Below, one piece after another: positions 42,087 through 49,150 of a DNA stretch of 64,000 bases. The stretch spans positions 21,939-85,938 of the forward strand of contig CADECP010000030.1 of the NCBI GenBank assembly GCA_902825875.1. Direction: 5' to 3'. This DNA comes from an uncultured Acidobacteriota bacterium (GTDB lineage: Bacteria > Acidobacteriota > Blastocatellia > RBC074). How positions within the stretch are numbered: the stretch's first letter is position 1; every line of letters starts with the position of its first letter. The position numbers and the translations under genes were made by a program. Below the pieces are notes generated by a model. That model did not search any database, was not told the DNA's origin, and saw only the letters and a program-made list of their open reading frames with translations.

Positions 42087-42573
42087 ACTCCTTCCAGCCG
42101 GAGATGAGGTTCTGGTTGATGCCAACATCTTCATCTATTACCTGAGCGGCCACTCTGCGGAATGCCATGACCTGATGCGGCGAATCGCGCGCAATGAATT
42201 CAAAGCGTTCGTCACCACAATTGTTCTGGCCGAATTGTTACATCGGCGAATGATGGCCGAAGCCGTAATGAAAGGATTGATTTCACCAGGACAGCCTGTC
42301 AAAAAGCTCAAAGCCCAACCTCATATCATTCAACAACTCAGCGATTACATTTCTGATCTGGCCGCCTTGCTTCAACTGCCTTTGCAGGTGATCGAAGTTT
42401 CGACAGGCGACATTCAAGCCAGCCATGCTTTGCGAAATGCTTATGGCTTGTTCGTCAATGATTCGATCAATCTGGCCTGTGCCCAGCGTTGCGGAATAGC
42501 CAGCATTGCCACTCACGACGCAGATTTTCATCGAGTTCCCAACCTGTTTGTTTGGGACCCAACCGACATTTGA
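42076..42573 (+). CDS. PIN-domain ribonuclease toxin (VapC-like)
   Basis: 165 residues from GTG. PIN-domain acidic residues are in place: Asp15 (EVLVDANIFIYYLSG), Glu near 53 (VLAELLHRR), Asp near 129 (FVNDSINLA) and Asp near 149 (THDADFHRV). VapC proteins cleave tRNA or rRNA when freed from the antitoxin. Overlaps the upstream antitoxin-like gene by 11 bases. It ends ten bases before truA, so the pair is inserted between housekeeping genes without spacing. Confidence 0.87.
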   Translation: MDIKLLPAGDEVLVDANIFIYYLSGHSAECHDLMRRIARNEFKAFVTTIVLAELLHRRMMAEAVMKGLISPGQPVKKLKAQPHIIQQLSDYISDLAALLQLPLQVIEVSTGDIQASHALRNAYGLFVNDSINLACAQRCGIASIATHDADFHRVPNLFVWDPTDI

Positions 42574-42582
42574 ACAGACTGA

Positions 42583-43614
42583 ATGCGAACACTAAAACTA
42601 ACTCTCGAATACGACGGCACTCGTTACAGCGGTTGGCAGGAACAGGCCAACGCGCGAACCGTAGCCGGTGAATTGCACACTGCCGCCGAAGATTTCTTTG
42701 GCCGCCCGCTGGAAATTGGCGGAGCCGGACGAACCGATGCCGGAGTCCACGCCATGGCGCAGGTCGCCACGATCAAATTCCCTCGCTGGGGAGCCAGTTC
42801 GGCTGCCATACGCGACCGAATCTCGGAACTGAAACATCAGGAAATCATTTACGGTTTGAACGACCGATTGCCTGCCGACATCAACGTGCTGGCGGTCGAA
42901 GACGTGCAGCCGACTTTTCATGCTCGACACGATGCCACTTCGCGCAGCTACATTTACCAGATTTCGACGCGGCGAACGGCGTTCCAGAAAAAGTTCATCT
43001 GGTGGGTCAAAGACCGGCTGAACGTGCAGGCAATGGCCGATGCCGCGGAATTGATCGTAGGCCGTCACGACTTTTCCGCCTTCAGCGAACGCGATATTCG
43101 CCGCGTGGACGAACCGACCATCGTCGTTGTCAACGAAGCCGGGATCGTTGTCGAAGATCATCTGATTATCTTTCGCATCACCGCATCGCATTTTTTGTGG
43201 AAGATGGTGCGGCGGCTGGTTGGTTCGCTGGTCGAAGTCGGACGCGGCAACGTCAGCCTGGAAGAGTTCGGCAACTTGATCGAAAACCCCCAGGCGAAAA
43301 CTAACCTGAAAACCAAGGTCAAACTGCTGGCAAAATCAACGCTTGATCCGGCGCGTGTGACTGCGCCGCCTTCGGGTTTATTTTTGGAAAACGTGGATTA
43401 TCCCGAAAGAGCCGTTTCTGAATACCGTCCTGAAAGAGCCAAAAGAACCAATCCAAAACTTTCTTTATCCAAGCCTAAGCCTTCACGTCCCAAGCTTTCG
43501 CTTAAAAAAGACGGCGCGGTAGAAAAGCGTCCGGCAAAAGCCAGAAAAGTTCATATCAAACTTTCGCTGAAAGAGGTTGCCGCGCAGTTCAAGCAAAATA
43601 AAAAACGAGATTGA
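42583..43614 (+). CDS. truA: tRNA pseudouridine(38-40) synthase with basic C-terminal tail
   Basis: 343 residues; TruA is normally 250-270. Catalytic Asp52 lies in GAGRTDAGVHAMAQ; YIYQISTRR and HFLWKMVRRLVGSLVEVGRG are the other family blocks. The enzyme makes pseudouridine in the anticodon stem-loop of many tRNAs. About 65 extra residues at the end are Lys/Arg/Pro/Ser-rich and repeat the word KLSL three or four times (PKLSLSKPK, PKLSLKKDG, IKLSLKEV), probably a disordered RNA-binding tail. The tail belongs to the same reading frame, not to a separate gene. Confidence 0.93.
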   Translation: MRTLKLTLEYDGTRYSGWQEQANARTVAGELHTAAEDFFGRPLEIGGAGRTDAGVHAMAQVATIKFPRWGASSAAIRDRISELKHQEIIYGLNDRLPADINVLAVEDVQPTFHARHDATSRSYIYQISTRRTAFQKKFIWWVKDRLNVQAMADAAELIVGRHDFSAFSERDIRRVDEPTIVVVNEAGIVVEDHLIIFRITASHFLWKMVRRLVGSLVEVGRGNVSLEEFGNLIENPQAKTNLKTKVKLLAKSTLDPARVTAPPSGLFLENVDYPERAVSEYRPERAKRTNPKLSLSKPKPSRPKLSLKKDGAVEKRPAKARKVHIKLSLKEVAAQFKQNKKRD

Positions 43615-43635
43615 TCCTTCGTTGAGGTTGTCAGG

Positions 43636-44391
43636 ATGAGTACATCAGCACTCTTCAAACGAATTGATTCTTTGCGCGCACAGGCAGACAGCGTGCGGCC
43701 ATTGACCGGCGCGGCGGCTGGGCGGTTGCGCGAGTATTACCGCGTCGGTTTGACCTGGTCGAGCAACGCGCTGGAAGGCAATAGTCTGACGTTGATCGAA
43801 ACCAAAGTGATTGTCGAAGACGGGCTGACCGTTGCCGGCAAATCAATGCGCGAATTGCTGGAAGCAACCGGCCACGCTGCGGCTTTTGATCGAATGATGC
43901 AGTTGGCTCAGGGCAAAGAAATCACCGAAGACACCATCTGCGAACTTCACCGGCTGTTTTATTTCGCCATAGATGCGAATCAAGCCGGACAATATCGGCA
44001 GCAACAGGTTTTCATTTCCGGCAGCGAACACAAACCGCCTTCGCCATCGCAAGTACCCAAAAAAATGGCTGCGTTGTTCCGGCAAGTTCCCAAACAACAA
44101 AAGAAGTTGCACAGCGTAGCCTTCGCTGCGTGGTTACATTTGCAATTGGTTTCGATTCATCCGTTCGTTGACGGCAACGGACGAACGGCGCGATTGGCAA
44201 TGAACCTGGCTTTGATTCAAAAGGGTTATCCGGTGACAGTGATTCCACCGATTCGCCGGGCTGAATACATACGCGCTCTGGAGCGCGAGCATTTGAAACG
44301 ATTGAAACGTGAAGAAGATTCTTTTGAGCACTTCATCGCTGAATGCGTTGAACAAGCCTTGATCGAATACCTGCGATTGTTTGAAGAATGA
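43636..44391 (+). CDS. Fic/DOC family protein (class II, N-terminal inhibitory helix)
   Basis: 251 residues. Active-site motif HPFVDGNGRTAR is complete (His near 175), as needed for AMP transfer. The inhibitory motif (S/T)xxxE(G/N) is visible as SNALEGN near residues 43-49, with its Glu near 47, so the protein is self-inhibited by an N-terminal helix (class II). Such Fic proteins AMPylate cellular targets in response to unknown signals. The stop overlaps the next start (ATGA). Confidence 0.9.
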   Translation: MSTSALFKRIDSLRAQADSVRPLTGAAAGRLREYYRVGLTWSSNALEGNSLTLIETKVIVEDGLTVAGKSMRELLEATGHAAAFDRMMQLAQGKEITEDTICELHRLFYFAIDANQAGQYRQQQVFISGSEHKPPSPSQVPKKMAALFRQVPKQQKKLHSVAFAAWLHLQLVSIHPFVDGNGRTARLAMNLALIQKGYPVTVIPPIRRAEYIRALEREHLKRLKREEDSFEHFIAECVEQALIEYLRLFEE

Positions 44392-45644
44392 TGATTTCTC
44401 TTATGTCTTATTTCATCCGCTCGGCATGTTTCGTGATGATGGTTTGCTGGTGCGCGCAATCGGCGTTCGCTCAAAATACCGAAGCGATCATCAAACGACT
44501 GGCTTCGGCGGAATTCGCCGGACGCGCCACTAAAACTGCTGGCAACCAAAAAGCTGCCGAATTTATTGCGACGCTGTTTCGGGAAGCGGGTTTGAAACCG
44601 ATGCCGGGCGCGCAGCCGAATGTCGCCGGATTGGTTGAAGGCAAAACGCGGAAAGATGAATTCGTCATTGTCGCGGCTCATTTCGACGGCTTCGGCGGAG
44701 AGTTCGCGGGGGCGATGAACAATGCGGCGGGCGTGGCGGTGATGATCGAACTGGCGCGCGCGTTGGCGAAACAACCGCCTCAGCGCAGCGTGCTGTTTCT
44801 CGCTTTCGATGGCGGCGAACAAGACAATTCAGGTGTGAAAGCTTACGCCAATCGTCCGCTGGTTCCGTTCGACAAAACTGTCGCCGCAATCAACTTGTCT
44901 GGCTTCGGCGGAGGCTTTGGCGATCAATTGCACGAAACTTTGTTCGTCGTTGGCGCGGAGTTTTCGCCGCAATTGGCCGCCGCTGCCACGAAACACAAAC
45001 GCAACGAAGCCTGGCTGGCAATGGTTGGCGACGATGTGACGCAATTTGTCGGAGCCGAGCATCTGCATTTCAAACTTGGCCAGATTCCGACCATAAACAT
45101 CACCAACGGAATCCATTACGTCCAACACACCAAAGCCGACGTGCCAGGTCGAATCAAGTTCCCTGCTCTGGAAAAACACGCGACAACGTTGGCCAAACTC
45201 ATTGCCGAAATCGCCAACACGCCGAAGATCGAACGCGCGGCGCAACCAATTTATGACGCTGACGAAGCTTCGGAGTGGCATCGCCTGCTGACGGAGTTGC
45301 GCGAAAATGTGCTCAAGACTTCGGGCAATTCCGCCGGACAATCGCAAATTGACGACGTGCTGTTGGAACTGAAACGCTTCGCCGGTCGCGCCGTCACTGC
45401 CACCAAAGCCCGCGAAGCCGTCATTTTGCGAGCCGCGAGCCTTTGTTTTTACATCGCCAATCCGAACGGCGTGGAATACAACTCGCTGCTCAATGTGGCT
45501 CGCAGCTATGAACAAAAAGGCGACCGCGCTCAGGCAGTCGCCTCGTATCAAAAACTGCTCAAATGGATCGAAACCGAATACCGGCGCGACGACCAAACCG
45601 TCGCCGACATTCGAGCGCGAATCATCAAACTCTCAGCGAAGTAA
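44388..45644 (+). CDS. M28-like secreted peptidase with missing metal ligands
   Basis: 418 residues, signal peptide around residues 6-28 (ending AQSAFAQ), first ATG overlapping fic. The fold is M28 (Zn aminopeptidase): FVIVAAHFDGFGGEF holds the first His. But the bridging Asp position reads AMNNAAG (Asn for Asp), the catalytic Glu of the usual EE pair is Gly (DGGEQDNSG), and the NLDMxG Asp is Ser (NLSGFGG). One later His (YVQHTKAD) is kept. Activity is therefore doubtful; it may be a binding protein. The C-terminal about 120 residues are helical, TPR-like. Confidence 0.75.
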   Translation: MMISLMSYFIRSACFVMMVCWCAQSAFAQNTEAIIKRLASAEFAGRATKTAGNQKAAEFIATLFREAGLKPMPGAQPNVAGLVEGKTRKDEFVIVAAHFDGFGGEFAGAMNNAAGVAVMIELARALAKQPPQRSVLFLAFDGGEQDNSGVKAYANRPLVPFDKTVAAINLSGFGGGFGDQLHETLFVVGAEFSPQLAAAATKHKRNEAWLAMVGDDVTQFVGAEHLHFKLGQIPTINITNGIHYVQHTKADVPGRIKFPALEKHATTLAKLIAEIANTPKIERAAQPIYDADEASEWHRLLTELRENVLKTSGNSAGQSQIDDVLLELKRFAGRAVTATKAREAVILRAASLCFYIANPNGVEYNSLLNVARSYEQKGDRAQAVASYQKLLKWIETEYRRDDQTVADIRARIIKLSAK

Positions 45645-45652
45645 AAGCACAA

Positions 45653-45800
45653 AACAGGATTGCCAGGATTTTTTTCAGGATGAGCAAGATGGTTGTATGG
45701 GCAATCGCTACTCAGCGTTGCTCCTGATCGTGTCAATCTTGGAAGAAATCCTGTTCATCCTGTTTTGCCTGTCTGCCTGATTGTCTGATTGTCTGATTGC
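45653..45800. repeat. Inverted array between convergent genes (ACAGGATnn words)
   Basis: Left side: ACAGGATTGCCAGGATTTTT and CAGGATGAG; right side: AAATCCTGTTCATCCTG, then TGATTGTC three times in tandem (8-base unit). The right side is the reverse complement of the left in short words of 8-9 bases. It lies between the M28-like gene and the convergent GrdB-like gene and could serve both as a transcript end. Confidence 0.55.
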
Positions 45801-45806
45801 CAAAAT

Positions 45807-46511
45807 TCAAGCTTCGTATTCGGGATAATCGCGCTCGACGACCTGTCCCGGTTTGGCCGGTTCGGTTAGCATCAACAAGGCATCGCGCAAGACTTTCTTT
45901 TGCAATTCGCGCTGGCCTGGTTTGCCCAGGCTGTTGCCGACTTTGAAACCTTTCGGATACATCGCGCGCGGCGGGCGCATCTGTCGAGACGCTTCGGGAC
46001 CGACGGTAATCAGCACCGTAGGGATGCCGCGCATTTCAATTTCTCGTTGAACCGCTACGACCGTGCGGTGACAAACTTCCGGTCAGCCACCAGTCAACAC
46101 GACCACATCGGCTTTGCACTTTTTATCCACGTACTCGGCCATCTGCGGAGCGATTTCGTCATACATCTTTTTCAACTGCATCGTGTAACCCATGTACCCG
46201 ACATGCTCTTTGGCGACTTCGCCGATAAAACCTTCGGCCTGAAGTTCGCGCAGCAATTCCAGCGGAAACACGCAGTTGATGTCACTGTCGGCATCCGTGT
46301 GGTCATAATGGTGGTGCGTCACCATCAATTCGGAATTGCTCGCGTCACCATTGACGACTCGAAAGGTCAGGTCGCCAAGATCGTCAGCGATGTTGAACGG
46401 TTCCTGATCGCGGCGATGGACTCCGGCGGCAGTGACCAACACGACGCGGGATTTGGCAAGTTCGCGCTCAAGCGGCGTGAACGGAACACATTTTCTGGAA
46501 AGCGAAGACAT
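45807..46511 (-). CDS. GrdB-like selenoprotein (glycine/betaine reductase selenoprotein B family), in-frame UGA = Sec143
   Basis: 234 residues if the UGA at 46083-46085 is read as selenocysteine; stopping there would cut the protein at 142. Both sides of the UGA belong to one family protein: before it HHHYDHTDADSDINCVFP and VGYMGYTMQLKK; at it VVLTGG-Sec-PEVCHRT, giving U-x3-C (Cys147); after it AVQREIEMRGIPTV. Glycine- and proline-reductase B subunits have Sec at this place in front of REIE-GIP. Strong AAGGAGTTT ribosome-binding site. The other reductase subunits (GrdA, GrdC/D) are absent, so classical glycine reductase activity is unlikely; a redox role with the neighbouring Sec-peroxiredoxin is inferred. 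Confidence 0.85.
46051..46069 (-). promoter_or_regulatory. SECIS-like hairpin after the UGA of the GrdB-like gene
   Basis: In the mRNA, ACCGC-AC-GGUC-GU-A-GCGGU forms a seven-pair stem with a single bulged A and the tetraloop GGUC, at bases 17-35 counted from the U of UGA. The Escherichia coli fdhF SECIS has the same GGUC loop at nearly the same distance (bases 22-25 there, 24-27 here). This is the strongest direct sign that the UGA is recoded. Confidence 0.7.
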
Positions 46512-46544
46512 AAACTCCTTCTTTTCAACCGTTTCAATGACAAA

Positions 46545-46584
46545 CGGCGAACAGCGCAGTTAGAAAAACTTTCGCTGCTCGCCG
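46545..46584 (-). terminator. Hairpin between the two selenoprotein genes
   Basis: Twelve-base arms CGGCGAACAGCG and CGCTGCTCGCCG (one G.U pair in RNA) with a 16-base loop, about 20 bases after the peroxiredoxin stop. There is no U-run after it on the minus strand, so it may reduce read-through or protect the upstream message rather than end all transcription. Confidence 0.45.
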
Positions 46585-46604
46585 TCGGTTCGTTTCAATT
46601 TGAA

Positions 46605-47069
46605 TTACGACAGGTTTCGCAACACGTCGTGAATCGTTTCATTGTCAGGCTGTTTGCTGATGTCGTGGATGTTGGCAAAAGCAATTTTGCCGTTCTTGTC
46701 CACGATGAACAGCGCGCGTTCGCTGATGCCGTCCGCGTCACGAAATGCGCCGTAAGCTTTGGCAACTTCGCCTTTGGGATTGAAATCGGCCAGCAAAGGA
46801 TAGGTGATACCACCCAGGCTCTTGGCCCAGGCGACGTGGGAAGGAATTGAATCAATGGAGATACCCAGAACCTGGGTATCAGCCCCTTCGAAGCGACTCA
46901 GGTCGGCTTCGTAAGAGGGCATTTGCACCGTTCAGACAGGCGTCCAATCGAGCGGGTAGAACGCAATGAACACGTTCTTTTTGCCCCTGAGATCTGAGAG
47001 CTTGACCGTACCACCCGCGTGGCTTTTCAGCTCAAAGTCAGGAGCCATATCTCCAACTTGAAGACTCAT
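46605..47069 (-). CDS. Selenocysteine peroxiredoxin (AhpC/TSA family), in-frame UGA = Sec46
   Basis: 154 residues when the UGA at 46932-46934 is read as Sec; otherwise only a 45-residue stub or a headless 107-residue piece would be called. N-terminus: [16 protein letters not shown], then [27 protein letters not shown]. Sec46 sits exactly at the peroxidatic Cys of the TPxCT motif. The rest ([52 protein letters not shown]) is a complete 1-Cys/BCP-like peroxiredoxin. It reduces H2O2 or organic peroxides. Start has GAGGAG seven bases upstream. Sec-Prx with GrdB-like neighbours are known from amino-acid-fermenting anaerobes such as Eubacterium acidaminophilum. Confidence 0.9.
46882..46920 (-). promoter_or_regulatory. 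Possible SECIS hairpin after the UGA of the peroxiredoxin
   Basis: mRNA bases 15-53 from the UGA fold as a lower stem (GCCCU with GGGGC), an internal loop, CGAAG paired to CUUCG, one bulged C, CGAC paired to GUCG, and the tetraloop CUGA at bases 34-37. Distance is within the range reported for bacterial SECIS, but the loop lacks a G in its first two places, so it departs from the usual rule. A second perfect dyad (GATACCCAG-AAC-CTGGGTATC, 46860-46880) follows directly. Confidence 0.5.
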
Positions 47070-47541
47070 AAGTTCTCCTCTTTTGATTTTTTGGATTGTA
47101 AAGTTGCCACATCAAAACCCCTGCGGATTTTTGAGCGGCATCGCAATGTAATTGTTTTGGGTTGCGACGCCGGGATTATATGTGCCGCTCTATCCTGCGG
47201 CAAGTAAGGCGCTTAGCACTCGCATAAATCTTTGCGCCGTGTAAAAATCGGCGCGTCTTTTAATTTCCAACGGGCACTTTTTACAGAGAACTTCATCAGG
47301 TGTAGCCAATAAACACACCTGCCTGCCTTCACCCGAAGGCGAAATTTTTAAGAAAAAAAGTTGCTAACTTAGGGGAACTATTCAATTAAGCAGGCGTGTT
47401 AGGCGATGGAAGATCACTTCCTTTCGCTTGTGCTACGGTAATTACTAAGCTGGTTGATTGAAATTTGAGATGAAATTCTGAAGTTTTGAGCCACCAAGTA
47501 GCCGCTAGTTAAGACGCTTCACCCGTCGAAAGCGAACGCAA
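47070..47541. other. 472-base divergent intergenic region
   Basis: The gap between the leftward peroxiredoxin and the rightward sigma factor holds no credible gene. It must carry promoters for both directions. The only promoter-like pair I can defend is the ECF-type one listed at 47374-47400. A T/A-rich stretch TTTTTAAGAAAAAAAG lies at about 47345-47360. Confidence 0.6.
47374..47400 (+). promoter_or_regulatory. Candidate ECF sigma promoter upstream of the sigma gene
   Basis: GGAAC (47374-47378), 16 bases, then CGT (47395-47397) matches the general GGAAC-N16-CGT pattern of many group-IV sigma factors, 142 bases before the ATG of the ECF sigma gene. Auto-regulation is inferred from this alone. 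Confidence 0.35.
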
Positions 47542-48285
47542 ATGAATGATCTTTCGCACAAAAGTCTTGAGTCGCCCCGCAACCTAGAGCGGCTTGAACA
47601 CAGCAATTCACCGATGACAACATTGACGTTAAGCGCCGGACTGAAAGACGCTGAGTTGGAGACGGAATCCCCGGTGCTGGCAGTTGAGCCTTCAGGTGAC
47701 GTTCCAGTCGAGAAAATGGACGATCATCAATTGTTGGCCGCGACGCTCACCGGCGATGAAGCTGCTTTCAGAGAGTTAGTTCGACGCTACCAAAATCAGA
47801 TCACCAATTATGTCTACCGAATGCTCAACGATTACGACCGCGCGGTGGACTTGGCTCAAGAGACTTTTGTTAGGGTTTACACCAGCGCCGAACGTTATCA
47901 GGCGACATACAGTTTTTCGACTTACATTTATCGCATCGCCCATAACCTGGCGATCAGCGAGTTAAGGCAGCGAAAGCGCCGACGGTTGATTCCGTTCCCA
48001 ACGTTCTTTTCAGATAAAGACAGCGAAGAAATCGAAGTCGAAATTGAAGACAAGCGTCAGGTTTTGGCAGACGATTCAATGATCGCAGATGAGCGCCGCT
48101 TGGCAGTGCAAAAAGCGATTGCCAGCTTGCCGGAAAAATACAGGGCAGCGTTGGTGCTCTGCGACATTGAAGAAAAAAGTTACGAAGAGATTTCCGAAGT
48201 GCTTGACCTGCCGGTCGGCACAGTTAAATCGCGCATCAATCGAGCGCGAAACCTGTTGAAAGAAAAACTCAAAGAGTATCTCTAA
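47542..48285 (+). CDS. ECF (RpoE-like) RNA polymerase sigma factor
   Basis: 247 residues. About 65 N-terminal residues are non-conserved; then sigma region 2 (EAAFRELVRRYQNQITNYVYRML, DLAQETFVRVYTSAERY, STYIYRIAHNLAISELR) and region 4 (LPEKYRAALVLCDIEEKSYEEISEVL, PVGTVKSRINRARNLLKEKL). Start is uncertain because no clear Shine-Dalgarno is visible; an ATG at 47614 would give 223 residues. Followed 96 bases later by its likely anti-sigma partner. ECF factors control extracytoplasmic stress or surface genes; target genes cannot be read here. Confidence 0.93.
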   Translation: MNDLSHKSLESPRNLERLEHSNSPMTTLTLSAGLKDAELETESPVLAVEPSGDVPVEKMDDHQLLAATLTGDEAAFRELVRRYQNQITNYVYRMLNDYDRAVDLAQETFVRVYTSAERYQATYSFSTYIYRIAHNLAISELRQRKRRRLIPFPTFFSDKDSEEIEVEIEDKRQVLADDSMIADERRLAVQKAIASLPEKYRAALVLCDIEEKSYEEISEVLDLPVGTVKSRINRARNLLKEKLKEYL

Positions 48286-48381
48286 AGGTTTGAAATCCAG
48301 GTTCTTTGGTTCTACCCAGTTAATCGCAATCTTACTGAAGCCAAAAGCTTCAGAAGTTTTCCCAAGTGGAGACAAAAACAG

Positions 48382-49044
48382 ATGAATTGCAAAGACGTTA
48401 AAGCGTCAGTTGACACTGCATCGCGCCGGAACCCGATGGAACGCGAAGCACATGCTCATTTGGCCGGTTGCCCGGATTGCCGCAGCTACTCCGATCAATC
48501 CAGCACTTTACTGGCGTTGTTGACGGCTCAACCGCGCGTCGCGGCTCCGGCGGATTTCGATTTCCGTCTGCGCGCTCGCATCGCCCGCGCACAGGCCGAA
48601 CCTGCCAGCCCGTTCGCCTTTCTGGAAAATTTCTTCGGTCAGGCGTTTTCGTTGAAACAGGCAGCGGCTTCGTTGGCGGCATTGGCCGTGATGGCGGCTG
48701 GCACAACGCTTTATTTCACGCAAAGCAATCAGCCGACTCAAAACACGACGATCGCTTACAACAAGCCTTCGGTGTCTACAACCATCGAAACGCCGAAACC
48801 GCAGGTTGAAGCTCCGGCCCCTGTTTTCGTTGGGCCAGTCAAATCATCTGCGTCGGTTGTCAGAACTGCCGTGCTGACCAACAATTCGGCTAAACCGATG
48901 ATGGTTGCCAGCAACAACGACACGGCCAAAGCGTACAACCGCCAAAAAGGCGTTTTGATCGCGGCCAATAACAGTTCCGTTGTGTACGGAGCGGAAAAAT
49001 CCGTTTCCGCCACCAAATCACAGGAATTCATTCCTTCGCTTTAA
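48382..49044 (+). CDS. Zinc-finger anti-sigma factor, membrane anchored
   Basis: 220 residues. The N-terminal ZAS motif H-x3-C-x2-C is intact (HAHLAGCPDC near residues 24-33), as found in anti-sigma factors that hold ECF sigmas. One membrane segment at about residues 95-115 (AAASLAALAVMAAGTTLYF), then a polar, Thr/Pro-rich extracytoplasmic part rich in Asn and Ser. GGAG is 11 bases before the ATG. It directly follows the sigma gene, so it probably inhibits that sigma until an envelope signal is received. Confidence 0.87.
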   Translation: MNCKDVKASVDTASRRNPMEREAHAHLAGCPDCRSYSDQSSTLLALLTAQPRVAAPADFDFRLRARIARAQAEPASPFAFLENFFGQAFSLKQAAASLAALAVMAAGTTLYFTQSNQPTQNTTIAYNKPSVSTTIETPKPQVEAPAPVFVGPVKSSASVVRTAVLTNNSAKPMMVASNNDTAKAYNRQKGVLIAANNSSVVYGAEKSVSATKSQEFIPSL

Positions 49045-49150
49045 GCATAGCGAAGCGTTGCGAACAAAATTCAGGCCGCAGGGTGTCCCAAACGCCGTGC
49101 GGCCTTCATCTTCTTATAGGCAAGCTATTTTCTGCCGATTGTTTTTCAGC

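Noticed and set aside
44388..45644. Active zinc aminopeptidase
   Set aside because: Three of the usual M28 active-site or metal-binding residues are replaced.
46605..47069. Peroxiredoxin pseudogene or sequencing error
   Set aside because: The only interruption is UGA at the peroxidatic Cys position, the frame is otherwise intact on both sides, and the neighbouring gene shows the same pattern with a SECIS-like hairpin.
45807..47069. Complete glycine reductase operon
   Set aside because: Only a short GrdB-like protein is present; GrdA, GrdC, GrdD and the thioredoxin partners are not in the window.
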